Shown here piece after piece: positions 35,878-45,363 of a DNA stretch of 64,000 nt. The notes under the pieces are model-generated. The model saw nothing but the letters and a program-made list of their open reading frames with translations. It made no database searches and was not told the DNA's origin. A program made the position numbers and the translations under genes. The stretch lies in NCBI RefSeq assembly GCF_000424285.1, contig NZ_AUJP01000003.1, positions 217,581 to 281,580 on the forward strand. Reading direction: 5' to 3'. Each line of letters begins with the position of its first letter. Positions within the stretch are counted from its first letter, which is position 1. The stretch is from Butyrivibrio sp. MB2005. Lineage in GTDB: Bacteria; Bacillota; Clostridia; Lachnospirales; Lachnospiraceae.

Positions 35878-36357
35878 ATGACAGATACAATTACTCTTAC
35901 TATAGGAAAACAGAAAAATATTGCGCTTATTGCTCATGATGGCAAGAAGGCTGAGCTTATACAGTGGTGCAAGGATAATGCGGAGACACTTAAGAAGCAC
36001 TTCCTTTGCGGAACAGGAACAACAGCCCGCATGATTACTGATGCCACAAACCTTCCGGTAAGGGGCTACAATTCAGGTCCCCTTGGTGGAGATCAGCAGA
36101 TTGGTGCCAAGATCGTAGAGGGAAAAATTGACTTTGTAATATTCTTCTCAGATCCGCTTACAGCAGCGCCTCATGATCCCGACGTAAAGGCTCTTATGAG
36201 AATTGCCCAGGTTTATGACATTCCCTTTGCAAACAACAAAGCAACAGCGGATTTCCTCATTCATTCAAGCTACATGGATGAAGAGTACAATCACGACATC
36301 ATCAACTTCAAGCAGAACATCGTGAACAGAGCAGAGACACTTCCAAGCGAAATGTGA
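35878..36357 (+). CDS. mgsA: methylglyoxal synthase
   Basis: 159 aa with AAGGAGGATAAGG upstream. Family motifs: IALIAHDGKKAELIQW, CGTGTTARMI, YNSGPLGGDQQIGA (phosphate binding and catalytic Asp), and FFSDPLTAAPHDPDVKALMR. It converts dihydroxyacetone phosphate to methylglyoxal and phosphate, a bypass used when phosphate is scarce or sugar is in excess. Single gene, followed 42 bases later by larE on the same strand. Confidence 0.97.
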   Translation: MTDTITLTIGKQKNIALIAHDGKKAELIQWCKDNAETLKKHFLCGTGTTARMITDATNLPVRGYNSGPLGGDQQIGAKIVEGKIDFVIFFSDPLTAAPHDPDVKALMRIAQVYDIPFANNKATADFLIHSSYMDEEYNHDIINFKQNIVNRAETLPSEM

Positions 36358-36399
36358 AAAACAGATTTTAATAAGTGTCAGTACGGCTTAGAGGACTTT

Positions 36400-37233
36400 A
36401 TGATAAAAACTAACGAACCCATTACCCCTGATTTGCAGGAAAAACTTAATAAGCTTGAAGACTACATTCGAAGCCTGGGCTCGCTTGCTGTGGGCTTTTC
36501 GGGCGGCGTGGACTCGACATTTTTGCTGGTGGTGGCAAAGGAGGTTCTTGGAGATAAGGCCCTGGCAATCACAGGTGCTGCGGTGTTTGTGCCGGAGAGA
36601 GAAGCGGCGGAAGCTGCGGAGTTTTGTAAGGGGTGGGGGATAAGACAGGTCATCTGCAAGGTCAATCCGCTCACGCTTGAAGCATTCAAACACAATCATC
36701 CTGACCGCTGCTATCACTGCAAGAAGATGATATTCTCCGAGATAAAAAGGGTGGCAAAAGAGAACGGTATAGAGTACGTGGCGGAAGGCTCCAACATGGA
36801 CGACCTCGGTGATTACAGACCGGGTCTCAAAGCAGTAGAGGAACTTAAGGTCACAAGCCCTTTACGAGAAGCAGGACTTACCAAGGACGATATCAGGAAA
36901 ATATCTAAAGCTATGGGACTTCCCACCTGGAGTAAGCCCGCATATGCCTGCCTGGCATCAAGGTTTGTCTATGGCGAGGAGATTACAGAAGAAAAGCTCC
37001 ACATGATTGATCAGGCAGAGCAGTTCCTGATTGAGAATGGCTTTATCCAAGAAAGAGTACGCCTTCACGGCAACCTTGCCAGAATCGAAGTACCGCCAGA
37101 AGACATAACAAGACTCGCAGCCGACGAAATGAGAACAGCCATCTTCTCAAAGTTCAAAGAAATCGGATTCATGTATGTTACCCTGGATCTTCAGGGTTAC
37201 AAAATGGGCAGTATGAACGATGTTTTGAAATAA
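36400..37233 (+). CDS. larE: ATP-dependent sulfur transferase LarE-like (PP-loop)
   Basis: 277 aa. The PP-loop ATP-binding motif is SGGVDSTFLL (~35-44). RCYHCKKMIF (CxxC) is at ~105, EGSNMDDLGDYRPG at ~130, and PAYACLASRF holds the conserved Cys of the family (~185-192). LarE enzymes donate sulfur to build the nickel-pincer cofactor of lactate racemase; close relatives act in other sulfur insertions, and larA/larB/larC are not visible here, so the substrate is not certain. It is probably transcribed with mgsA. Confidence 0.85.
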   Translation: MIKTNEPITPDLQEKLNKLEDYIRSLGSLAVGFSGGVDSTFLLVVAKEVLGDKALAITGAAVFVPEREAAEAAEFCKGWGIRQVICKVNPLTLEAFKHNHPDRCYHCKKMIFSEIKRVAKENGIEYVAEGSNMDDLGDYRPGLKAVEELKVTSPLREAGLTKDDIRKISKAMGLPTWSKPAYACLASRFVYGEEITEEKLHMIDQAEQFLIENGFIQERVRLHGNLARIEVPPEDITRLAADEMRTAIFSKFKEIGFMYVTLDLQGYKMGSMNDVLK

Positions 37234-37325
37234 ATCTACATCACTACGTAAGACATAAAATAATTCATGTCACTGGGGAAGACTAAAATTATTCATGTCG
37301 TATTTAAACATGAAAGGCAAAAAAA

Positions 37326-39149
37326 GTGGCATATACAATATTCATTTTCATAATTACAGCTTTATATCTATTTTTCTTGGAACTTTCCAAAAACATATTA
37401 CCGGGCTGGGCTGTGGCAGTAATTCTCGCAGTCAGCCTGCTTTTTATGAGAAAACATCTAAAAAATAAGAGCAAATGGAATGCTATAAAAGGAGTAGGCG
37501 CATTCCTCATTTTGCTTATCCTGTTTGGCGTAAATTACTATTGCACACAGCCCCCTGTAAAAAGAGTGGCAGCGGTGGAAGCAAGGAATCCTAAAGCTAC
37601 TGAAGTGGTTCATGTGGCCCAGGGCGACATTACAGGCGTAGTAAATGAAGATCGACAGGTGGAGGTCTTTGCGGGAGTTCCTTATGCGAAAGCACCTGTA
37701 GGTGACCTTAGATGGAAGGAGCCTCAGGAGGCAGAAAGCTGGGATGGTGTAAAAGCCTGCGACACCTACGGACCTATGGCAATGCAGAAGACATCAGCTA
37801 TTTGGTACTCGTCCCTATCGAAGATTCTCGGAACCCATGATTACAGGTTTTCACTTAATGACCAGTACAAGGATGACGTCAGCGAGGACTGTCTGTATCT
37901 TAATGTCTACAGGCCGGCGGATTATGATGGTGAACCCCTGCCGGTAGTTTTCTTTGTGCATGGAGGCTCCCTTACAACAGGCTATTCCTATTACACTGAG
38001 TATCGCGGCGAGAGCTTTGCGGAAAAGGGCGTCATTTTCGTAAACTTTGCCTACAGACTTGGCATCTTCGGATACATGGCAAACGAGGAACTTGCAGCAG
38101 AATCGCCAAACGGCACCACCGGCAATTACGGACTGCTTGACCAGATCATGGCTCTTAAGTGGGTTCATGAAAACATAGGAGCCTTCGGCGGAGACCCTGA
38201 TAACATCACAATCGCCGGCGAATCAGCAGGCTCATCCTCTGTGAATGCCCTTTGCGTATCACCTCTTACAGAAGGACTCTTTGTGAGAGCAATAGCAGAA
38301 AGCAGCGGAATTGCAGCCAAAAAGCCCTATCACACATTTAGGGAAATGGACGAGGCACTTGATACAGGCAGAGAAATCTTAGCTGAGTTTGGCGCATCTA
38401 ACATAGCTGACCTTAGAAAAATCGACGCCGATAAGCTCGTCACCACCACATCCCAAAACAGTGACATGTGCGTGGACGGCTATGCGATTGCAGAGCAGCC
38501 TTATCTTACCTACGAAAAGGGAGAAAACCATGAGCAGGCTCTTCTTAACGGTTCAAACCTTAAGGAAGCAGATGCGTTTTTATTAGATACCGAAGCCACC
38601 AAAGAAAATTATGAGGAGCTTTTAGAGCCTATACTTGGCGACCTTTCACCTAAGGCTATTGAGCTTCTTCCTCCCGGTGCGGTGGAAAGAGATTCATATT
38701 TTATCATCGATCCAAAGGGAGAAGCCAAGGGCAGCCTTAACTTCATATACAGCGATGCGTGGTTTTCCTACAGCCACAATGTCTGGAGCAAATATATGGA
38801 GCAGCAGGGCAGACCTGTGTATCAGTACTTTTTCACAAAGACAAATAATTATCTAAGCAACAACCATGCGGGAGAGATGGTCTACGCCTACGGCAATCTG
38901 GATTATCACCCCGGAATGTATGACGAGAGTGATTATGCGCTTTCAGAAAAAATGCAGACCTATTGGACTAACTTTGCAAAAACAGGAGATCCAAACAAGG
39001 GGAGCGATTCAGAAATCAGCCTTGAAGAGTGGCCTTTGTGGAATTCTGCAGATGACAAGCTTCTTGAACTTAATGATGAGATCAAGCTTATTGATAATCC
39101 CTATCATGAGCTGAATGCTATAATAGATGAGTATCAAAATGCACAGTAA
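37326..39149 (+). CDS. membrane-anchored carboxylesterase (type B family)
   Basis: 607 aa starting at GTG 37326 with a weak ribosome site (GAAAGG). Two hydrophobic segments at the N-terminus (~2-20 and ~23-40, with ~55-70 another) suggest membrane anchoring. The esterase domain runs from ~85 on: VFAGVPYAKAPVGDLRWK, EDCLYLNVYRPAD, VFFVHGGSLTTGY (oxyanion hole), and the nucleophile in TIAGESAGSSSV. Late elements GNLDYHPGMYD and WTNFAKTGDPN resemble the family end. The substrate is unknown; an envelope-facing hydrolase of esters or acylated glycans is a reasonable guess. Confidence 0.87.
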   Translation: MAYTIFIFIITALYLFFLELSKNILPGWAVAVILAVSLLFMRKHLKNKSKWNAIKGVGAFLILLILFGVNYYCTQPPVKRVAAVEARNPKATEVVHVAQGDITGVVNEDRQVEVFAGVPYAKAPVGDLRWKEPQEAESWDGVKACDTYGPMAMQKTSAIWYSSLSKILGTHDYRFSLNDQYKDDVSEDCLYLNVYRPADYDGEPLPVVFFVHGGSLTTGYSYYTEYRGESFAEKGVIFVNFAYRLGIFGYMANEELAAESPNGTTGNYGLLDQIMALKWVHENIGAFGGDPDNITIAGESAGSSSVNALCVSPLTEGLFVRAIAESSGIAAKKPYHTFREMDEALDTGREILAEFGASNIADLRKIDADKLVTTTSQNSDMCVDGYAIAEQPYLTYEKGENHEQALLNGSNLKEADAFLLDTEATKENYEELLEPILGDLSPKAIELLPPGAVERDSYFIIDPKGEAKGSLNFIYSDAWFSYSHNVWSKYMEQQGRPVYQYFFTKTNNYLSNNHAGEMVYAYGNLDYHPGMYDESDYALSEKMQTYWTNFAKTGDPNKGSDSEISLEEWPLWNSADDKLLELNDEIKLIDNPYHELNAIIDEYQNAQ

Positions 39150-39213
39150 GAGTATTTTGCATTGACCGGAAAACTAATGATGCGTATGTTTTCTAAAAAC
39201 AGTTGGAGGAGCT

Positions 39214-40110
39214 ATGGTCATATCACAGTACTTCGTTGAATTCATTTTTTACAGTTTTCTTGGATGGGTTTGGGAATCGATCTACTGCACCTCAAAGGAG
39301 AAAAAGTGGGCTGACAGAGGATTCCTGTTTGGACCTGTGTGCCCTATTTACGGATCCAGCGTTGTTGTGGCATCCATGGTCTTTAGCCATATCCCTGCAT
39401 TTGCCGATCCAAACTTCCCCATTTGGGCCATATTCATTGTTTGCTATATAGGCAGCGCCATTGCGGAGTTTGGAACTTCCTGGGTTTTAGAGAAAAGATT
39501 CCACGCCAGGTGGTGGGACTACAGCAACATTCCACTGAACATTCAGGGAAGAATCTGCGTACCTGTCAGCACAGCCTTTGGCCTTGCAGGAATCCTTGTG
39601 GTGAAATACCTCATTCCCTTTGTAAACGGAATGCACGCAGTGGTACCAGCTTTTGTCTATGAGGTTTGTGCTATCGCTTTTGCAGCAGCATTTGGCGCCG
39701 ATTTTGCTCTCACGGAAGCAAGCCTTTCTGCTCTTCTTAAAGATGTTGAGAAAATGCATCAGGAATTCAATATCCAGGCTCAGCAGAACTACGAAAAGAT
39801 TGCCGCAGTCCCCAGCGCTGTAAGTGAGAAGCTTCGCTCGGAGGTAAGTTCCATAGAGAACAGACTAAGCATGGAAAAGGAAACCATGGAAGCAAGAATC
39901 GCTGCATCAAGAAAAAGAATTTCAGCACTCCATGTGGCTTCACTTTCTTTTAACCAGAAGAGAATTCTTTCGAGCATATCCAGATTCACATCCGATAAAA
40001 ACAAAACCACCAAGCAGAATGCCGACAGGCTGGCCCTTATCACCAACATGAAGGAGCATCTGCGAAAAGGTAAAAAAGAAAATATTGATTCCGAGACAGA
40101 GGGGAGCTAA
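39214..40110 (+). CDS. CmpB-type putative ABC transporter permease (PF06541-like)
   Basis: 298 aa, GGAGGAG ribosome site. The N-terminal half has five or so membrane helices with family motifs FYSFLGWVWESIYCTSKEKK, RGFLFGPVCPIYG and the WWDYSNIPLNIQGRIC stretch. The C-terminal ~120 residues are a charged, soluble, probably coiled-coil tail (~185-298). This family is widespread in Firmicutes and often annotated as an ABC-type permease, but transport has not been shown as far as I know. No ATPase partner is adjacent. Confidence 0.8.
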   Translation: MVISQYFVEFIFYSFLGWVWESIYCTSKEKKWADRGFLFGPVCPIYGSSVVVASMVFSHIPAFADPNFPIWAIFIVCYIGSAIAEFGTSWVLEKRFHARWWDYSNIPLNIQGRICVPVSTAFGLAGILVVKYLIPFVNGMHAVVPAFVYEVCAIAFAAAFGADFALTEASLSALLKDVEKMHQEFNIQAQQNYEKIAAVPSAVSEKLRSEVSSIENRLSMEKETMEARIAASRKRISALHVASLSFNQKRILSSISRFTSDKNKTTKQNADRLALITNMKEHLRKGKKENIDSETEGS

Positions 40111-40251
40111 GCGTTGAGGACCTTGTCAACTACACAGAATGCCGCCCTCTGAAAAACCTCGTGGACAGGACGAGGGAGTATTAAATATGGTATAGTATCC
40201 AAGGACTATATTTATTAGGTAGTGTAAAGCAAGTTATGAAAACAGTAGACC

Positions 40252-40290
40252 GTCCTAAGGAATCCACCGCAAGCGGTACCCCCTTAGGAC
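40252..40290 (+). promoter_or_regulatory. nested hairpin ahead of a ribosome site
   Basis: GTCCTAAGG (40252-40260) pairs perfectly with CCTTAGGAC (40282-40290); inside, ACCGC (40266-40270) pairs with GCGGT (40273-40277). A TTGGAGG ribosome site and an ATG at 40313 follow. It may be a terminator remnant or a translation-control element. Confidence 0.45.
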
Positions 40291-40312
40291 CAATTACTTG
40301 GAGGATTTTTGT

Positions 40313-40574
40313 ATGGGAAAAGATAATAAAGAGAAAAAGGATTTACATTTTCGGAGCAGTAATGCCGCTGATAATTCTTGGAATAATACCTATAATAGTT
40401 GGAATTGCCGGAGGTAATTTCTGGGTAATGCTGTTTGGTATAGTTGAAGCAGTCTCTGCTTGTGGGGATCTGATGGTAATAAAAAACATAACCTCATACG
40501 TACCTGCTGCAAAGGATGTAGTTTACGTGGACCATCCCACTGAGGCCGGAAGCGTCGTGTTTGAGCGTGCTTAA
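40313..40574 (+). pseudogene. DUF3267-like C-terminal fragment with an apparent frameshift
   Basis: An ATG at 40313 has a good ribosome site (TTGGAGG) and starts MGKDNKEK, but its frame soon closes. Dropping one A at the AAAAA run (40334-40338) joins it to a second frame reading RIYIFGAVMPLIILGI, then GDLMVIKNI and VDHPTEAGSVVF. That second frame is open from 40236. The membrane helices and the DHPTEAG end match the C-terminal part of DUF3267 (putative zincin) proteins by pattern, while the HExxH part is missing. I call it a remnant; a real 112-aa protein from 40236 is possible but would translate the hairpin. Confidence 0.5.
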
Positions 40575-40626
40575 TCAACTTCAGTAATGATGCTTTATGA
40601 AAAAATGACGGAGAGTATGGAATTTA

Positions 40627-41169
40627 ATGAGTGATCATTTCTATTTTGTAAGACATGGCGAAACAGTGTGGAATGTGGAGAATAAGATCTGTGGTGCAAC
40701 GGACATTGCACTTACTGAGAAAGGACATAAGCAGGCAATCGAGACCGGAGAAACAATTCTTTCAACCGGCATAGATGCTGATGAGATCCTTACTTCTCCG
40801 CTTATCAGGGCTTATGAGACTGCGAGGCACATATCGGAGATAACAGGAATTCCCATGAGGGTAGAGCAGAGACTTATAGAGCAGAACTTCGGCAAGTATG
40901 AGTCAACCCCCAGGGACGGAGCAGAATTCCATGAAGCCAAAAAACACATGGCAAGTCGTTTTTCTACAGGCGAATCCATGATGCAGATGGCACAGAGGAT
41001 ATATAACCTGCTTGATGATATAAAAAATGATGAAAAGACTTATATACTTGTAGCGCACAACGGAATCGCAAGGATTGTGGAGTCTTATTTCAGGGAAATG
41101 GATAACGAAGAGTTTTCAAGCTTTGGAATAAAGAACTGCGAAGTAAGAAGATACGATTTTAGCCTATGA
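40627..41169 (+). CDS. histidine phosphatase family protein
   Basis: 180 aa. Branch-1 histidine phosphatase with FVRHGETVWN (catalytic His and RHG), the TSPLIRAYETAR motif, and YILVAHNGIAR with the second His. The acid Glu is in EQNFGKYES. Such enzymes act on phosphoglycerate, sugar phosphates or cofactors; which one is not clear here. It is the only gene between the DUF3267 fragment and a terminator-like hairpin. The ribosome site is GGAGAG, rather far (12 bases). Confidence 0.88.
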   Translation: MSDHFYFVRHGETVWNVENKICGATDIALTEKGHKQAIETGETILSTGIDADEILTSPLIRAYETARHISEITGIPMRVEQRLIEQNFGKYESTPRDGAEFHEAKKHMASRFSTGESMMQMAQRIYNLLDDIKNDEKTYILVAHNGIARIVESYFREMDNEEFSSFGIKNCEVRRYDFSL

Positions 41170-41203
41170 GCTTTAGAATTTAATATTTTGATTTTTGACG
41201 ATG

Positions 41204-41234
41204 ATCGCCCGGCTTTTAGCTGCGGCGATTTTTT
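41204..41234 (+). terminator. likely terminator after the histidine phosphatase
   Basis: ATCGCC (41204-41209) pairs with GGCGAT (41224-41229), followed by TTTTTT. The rest of 41235-41472 holds no gene; it contains a CTCACGCGCGAGGATTTTGC stretch similar to one near 23575, perhaps a dispersed repeat. Confidence 0.6.
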
Positions 41235-41472
41235 CGTTTTACCGCTCACGCGCGAGGATTTTGCATGTCTTCATGCGATCTATGGCATCGATGCCTGCCT
41301 TGTTCAAAGTGAAAATGGCTATCCTATTTGTATTGATTTTAAGTAAAGGTTTTATGGCAGAGATTTTTTAAATATAAAATATTGGAAAAAATGATGCCGG
41401 AATGATTATAGGAATCGATAAAAAGCAGACTAACATCACGCAGGATTGTGATATTTCAAAAACTCGAATCTG

Positions 41473-42087
41473 TCAGTCATTATATTCTACTTCAAAATCT
41501 TTAAAGAAAGCCTCTGTTCCGATTTCAGAAAAGAATCCTATAGATCCGTGTGCATCTTTACCGTGTTTCATAAAATGAACCACAAGTACAGGATCTTTTT
41601 CTTCATTCAAATAAAACTGAGCTTTTTCATCATGAATAATGGCTGTCAGCTGTACCCACTCATTTAATCCATTATGAATCGGCGCTTCATAATTAGTGAT
41701 TCCAAATTCTCTAAAATAAGCAAAAGTATATCCCGGATAAGAAAAGTACTGACATCCATGTGCCTTACGCACAGGATCATTTGTCGTCCCATTAGTTGGC
41801 CTTATATAAAAAGATTCGAACTCGCTATTATCCTGATTTACCCTAAAAACGATTCCTATGAATCCTCTGGCGAAATCCGGAGCGTCGGGAAGAAGCCTGC
41901 TCAACATTTTTACCCTGATGATACCATTATGGAAATCTATATTTCTCAGTTTGACAAAGGTATTCTCATCGAACTGCATGATTTTTTCCTTTTTTATGAC
42001 CCTGAAAACCTTCTCTCCATCTAGCTTTTCCTGAGTAACTGTTGTGTGTACCGGAATAAATTCTTCTAAATCTTCATATCTTGTCAT
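41473..42087 (-). CDS. concanavalin-A-like / DUF1080-like beta-sandwich protein
   Basis: 204 aa, minus strand, AAAGGA ribosome site ~14 bases upstream. It has no signal peptide. The sequence is beta-rich with features of LamG/concanavalin-like glycan-binding or hydrolase folds (DFARGFIGIVFRVNQDNSEF, FESFYIRPTNG, then IGFFSEIGTEAFFKDFEVEY near the end, the usual last strand). It may act on or bind an intracellular carbohydrate. No catalytic residues can be named with confidence. Confidence 0.7.
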   Translation of the reverse strand: MTRYEDLEEFIPVHTTVTQEKLDGEKVFRVIKKEKIMQFDENTFVKLRNIDFHNGIIRVKMLSRLLPDAPDFARGFIGIVFRVNQDNSEFESFYIRPTNGTTNDPVRKAHGCQYFSYPGYTFAYFREFGITNYEAPIHNGLNEWVQLTAIIHDEKAQFYLNEEKDPVLVVHFMKHGKDAHGSIGFFSEIGTEAFFKDFEVEYND

Positions 42088-42300
42088 TATTGATGTGTTG
42101 TCCTTTCATCTATTTCGAGTAAATGTCTATAATCCATCAAATCACGATTGACTAATACTAAAATTTTAACCATTTCAACAATAAAAATAAAGCCCACTAA
42201 TGTGAGCTGACATCTGAGAAAACACGTATAATAATCTGAGTATTTAGATTTTGATATTATAAAAATGGCAAAATGAAAACATAAAAGAGGAGACCGCAAT

Positions 42301-43494
42301 TTGCTTAAAGGTAAAAATATAGTACTTGGAGTAACAGGGGGGATCGCCGGTTACAAAGCCTGTGAACTGACTTCATTGCTGGTAAAACAGCACGCGAACG
42401 TGCAGGTGATAATGACAGAAAACGCAACAAAATTTGTAACGCCCATAACTTTCGAGCAGCTTACCGGAAATAAAACTTTGACAGACACATTCGACAGGAA
42501 CTTTATTCACAGTGTGGAGCATATTTCTGTTGCTGACAAAGCGGATATGGTGATAATTGCGCCTGCCACAGCTAACATAATAGCAAAGCTCGCAAACGGG
42601 ACCGCGGATGATATGCTGACAACCACTGTACTTGCTTGCAGATGCCCCAAAGCTATAGCTCCATCGATGAATACGGCGATGCTTGAGAATCCGGTGACGC
42701 AGGATAATATAGATAAACTCAGGCACTACGGATGGGAGATAATTGAGCCTGACAGCGGTCGTCTCGCCTGTGGAACAGTGGGAAAGGGCAAGCTCCCTTC
42801 ACCCGAAAGCCTTCTTGAGGTATGCCTTCACACCTGCACTTACGATAAAGATATGACAGGTAAGACTGTGCTTGTAACTGCCGGACCGACCAGAGAGGCA
42901 CTGGATCCGGTGAGGTACCTAACCAATCATTCAACCGGCAAGATGGGATATGCCATCGCCAAAGCTGCGTCCAGGAGAGGCGCTGATGTTATTCTTGTTT
43001 CAGGGCCCACGAGCCTTCCGAAGCCTCCATATATGGAAGTGATCGATATCACATCTGCTCAGGAGATGTACGACGCTGTCATGGCAAGTTTTGACAAGGC
43101 TGACATCGTGATCAAGGCAGCTGCTGTGGCGGACTACAGACCTGCCACAATAGCAGACAACAAAATTAAGAAGAGTGACGGTGATATGTCAATTCCGCTT
43201 GAACGTACCACTGATATCATCAAAACTCTCGGAGAAAAGAAGAGAAGCGGTCAGTTCATCTGCGGTTTTTCAATGGAAACTGAGAATATGATCGAGAATA
43301 GTAAAGAAAAACTTGCAAAGAAGAATCTCGATATGATTGCTGCCAATAACGTTAAAGTCGAGGGTGCAGGTTTTGGTACAGACACTAACATACTCACCCT
43401 GATCACCGCAGATGAGCAAAAAGAGCTCCCTATCATGAGTAAAGATGATGCAGCAAATGCACTACTTGATTCTATATTGGAAAAAATTAATTAA
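42301..43494 (+). CDS. coaBC: bifunctional phosphopantothenoylcysteine decarboxylase / synthetase
   Basis: 397 aa. It starts with TTG 42301, just after GAGGAGACC. The CoaC flavin domain (~1-180) shows VTGGIAGYKACELTSLL, PSMNTAMLENP and GRLACGTVGKGKL with the catalytic Cys. The CoaB domain (~188-397) has VTAGPTREALDPVRYLTN-HSTGKMG and IKAAAVADYRP, ending with VANxV-like NNVKVEGAGFG. Together they make 4'-phosphopantetheine from phosphopantothenate, cysteine and CTP in CoA synthesis. Confidence 0.96.
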   Translation: MLKGKNIVLGVTGGIAGYKACELTSLLVKQHANVQVIMTENATKFVTPITFEQLTGNKTLTDTFDRNFIHSVEHISVADKADMVIIAPATANIIAKLANGTADDMLTTTVLACRCPKAIAPSMNTAMLENPVTQDNIDKLRHYGWEIIEPDSGRLACGTVGKGKLPSPESLLEVCLHTCTYDKDMTGKTVLVTAGPTREALDPVRYLTNHSTGKMGYAIAKAASRRGADVILVSGPTSLPKPPYMEVIDITSAQEMYDAVMASFDKADIVIKAAAVADYRPATIADNKIKKSDGDMSIPLERTTDIIKTLGEKKRSGQFICGFSMETENMIENSKEKLAKKNLDMIAANNVKVEGAGFGTDTNILTLITADEQKELPIMSKDDAANALLDSILEKIN

Positions 43495-43521
43495 CTTTCA
43501 TTATTAGTGGAGAAAAGAAGA

Positions 43522-44306
43522 ATGAGACTACTATTTTTCAGACATGGCGATCCAGACTATGAGATCGACGGTCTTACTGATAAAGGAAAGCGCGAGGCTG
43601 AGCTTCTGGCTAAGCGTATCTGCGCTATGAATATCGATGATATTTATGTGTCACCGCTTGGAAGGGCGAAGGCGACATCGGAGTATTCAATCAAAGAGCT
43701 GCAAAAAGAGGCTGTTACCTGTGACTGGCTGAGGGAGTTTCCGGCACTGTTTGATGCCAATGAGGCTGATGATGAGACGAGAAGGGCTTTCCCCAATGAG
43801 CTTAGAATTGATTCGGAGACAGGAAAATATCACAAGCGTATTGTGTGGGATGTGATGCCTTCATATTATGGCAGGCACCCGGAGCTGTTCGATGTAAATG
43901 CCTGGCGCGATTCGGAGTTTGTGAAACACACCGATATGATTGAAGCCCATGATCATGTGGTATCAGAATTCGACAAGCTCCTCTCAAAATATGGATATGA
44001 GCGAAGCGGTAGCATCTACAAGGTGCGCGAGAATAATGAAAAGGTCCTGGCTTTCTTCTACCATTTTGGAATCACCTCAGTTCTGCTGTCACACCTTTGG
44101 GGAGTATCTCCCCTTGTCACCATGCAGTTTCTGGCTATGGCGCCACATCTCTTACAGAGATTGTTACTGAGGAACGTGAGAAAGGAATCGCTATTTTCAG
44201 GACACTCAAGATAGGAGTTATTACCCATCTTACCATGGGAAACGAACCACCGGCTTTCTCTGCAAGGTTCTGCGAACGGTTTGAAAATGAAAATGAAAGA
44301 CGCTAA
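43522..44306 (+). pseudogene. histidine phosphatase family protein, apparent -1 frameshift near its end
   Basis: The ATG at 43522 is chosen because the RHG motif LLFFRHGDPDYEIDG starts right after it; GTG 43507 is in frame but less likely. The body has YVSPLGRAKATSEYS and FYHFGITSVLLSHLWG with the second catalytic His. At ~44145 the reading frame leaves the homologous sequence and runs to a spurious end at 44214. The -1 frame continues sensibly as TSLTEIVTEEREKGIAIFRT, then GVITHLTMGNEPPAF and ARFCERFENENER, to TAA 44306. No slippery heptamer is seen, so it is a mutation or a sequencing error rather than programmed shift. Most catalytic residues precede it. Confidence 0.75.
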
Positions 44307-44316
44307 TGAGATAACC

Positions 44317-44372
44317 AAAACTTCCCACGCCTGTATACGGCTCCGGCGCCTACTACATGTGTGGGAAGTTTT
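44317..44372 (+). terminator. rho-independent terminator
   Basis: AAAACTTCCCAC (44317-44328) pairs with GTGGGAAGTTTT (44361-44372), with an inner GGCTCCGGCGCC that can also fold. It separates the phosphatase from the FHA/kinase cluster. 44373-44507 shows no gene. Confidence 0.8.
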
Positions 44373-44507
44373 CATATATAAGTGTTGTGTGAAAGTGTGC
44401 GTTCAGTTTTATGAAATTTTAATTTGTAATTTAATAATGAATGGAATAACGTATATAGTATAGATATTTTTTGCATTTACCCCAATAAAAATAAAGGAGA
44501 TAAGAGT

Positions 44508-45320
44508 ATGGAGTTACAAGGATTATCTGGTATTCATCAGGGTAGGAGAATTCCTGTCAATGGGTCTGTGGTAATCGGCAGAAATCAGCAGTCGTGTACG
44601 ATTGTCTATCCAGACAACACGAAGGGAATCAGCAGAGTACATTGTAAGGTTGACCAGACACCGCAGGGGTGTATGGTAACGGATCTGGGATCATCATACG
44701 GTACCTTTGTAAATGGTAGAAAACTGATGCCTAATGTACCGACCCCTGTTAGGGAAGGTGATACATTCTATCTGGGTAATCAGAGTAATTCATTCTCTAT
44801 TGTAGGTGGTGGAGCAGTGGCAGGCTCAGCACCTGCGGGAAATACTGCGAAGAAGGGAACGAATAAGACTCTCATTGCTATTATAGCTGCTGTTGCTGCA
44901 GTTCTTGTCATAGGTATTATCGCTGCTGTGGTTATTAGCAACAAAGACGCATATCCGACACTTGTCGGAACTACCTGGAAGGTGGCAGAGTATCCGGGCG
45001 TTCGAATGTCTTTTGCGGAGAATGGAGATCTTATCATCACCAATCAGGGAGAGTTTGAGATTAATGGTGCTTTTACGTACAGTGCTGTTGGGGAACATAT
45101 GGTGAGTGTGAAATATACAGCTCCTCTTGAAGATACAACGATTACTGCAGATGTAAGTGCATCACTGTTTTCGATGATAGGTGGTGGAATGTCTTCCGCG
45201 GAGAGCGTACAGAACGCATATCAGGCAGGCTATGTCTGGAAATATGAATATTACAAGAAATCTGATTCCATGAAAATATCGGATGTTAACGGTTACAGAC
45301 TCTTTACATTGGAGCATTAA
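44508..45320 (+). CDS. FHA domain membrane protein
   Basis: 270 aa with a strong AAAGGAGAT ribosome site; first gene of the cluster. Residues ~5-95 are an FHA domain: VIGRNQQSCTIVYPDN, the ISRVHC phosphothreonine pocket, then DLGSSYGTFVNGRKL. A TM helix follows at ~124-146 (the TLIAIIAAVAAVLVIG block). Residues ~150-270 are a small beta-rich outer domain (TTWKVAEYPGVRMSFAENG) with a lipocalin-like look but no firm family. FHA faces the cytoplasm and would bind Thr-phosphorylated partners, such as the kinases encoded downstream. Confidence 0.85.
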   Translation: MELQGLSGIHQGRRIPVNGSVVIGRNQQSCTIVYPDNTKGISRVHCKVDQTPQGCMVTDLGSSYGTFVNGRKLMPNVPTPVREGDTFYLGNQSNSFSIVGGGAVAGSAPAGNTAKKGTNKTLIAIIAAVAAVLVIGIIAAVVISNKDAYPTLVGTTWKVAEYPGVRMSFAENGDLIITNQGEFEINGAFTYSAVGEHMVSVKYTAPLEDTTITADVSASLFSMIGGGMSSAESVQNAYQAGYVWKYEYYKKSDSMKISDVNGYRLFTLEH

Positions 45321-45363
45321 TAGAATACGGGTACCGGATAATAACTAAAAAAGGAGACTGATT

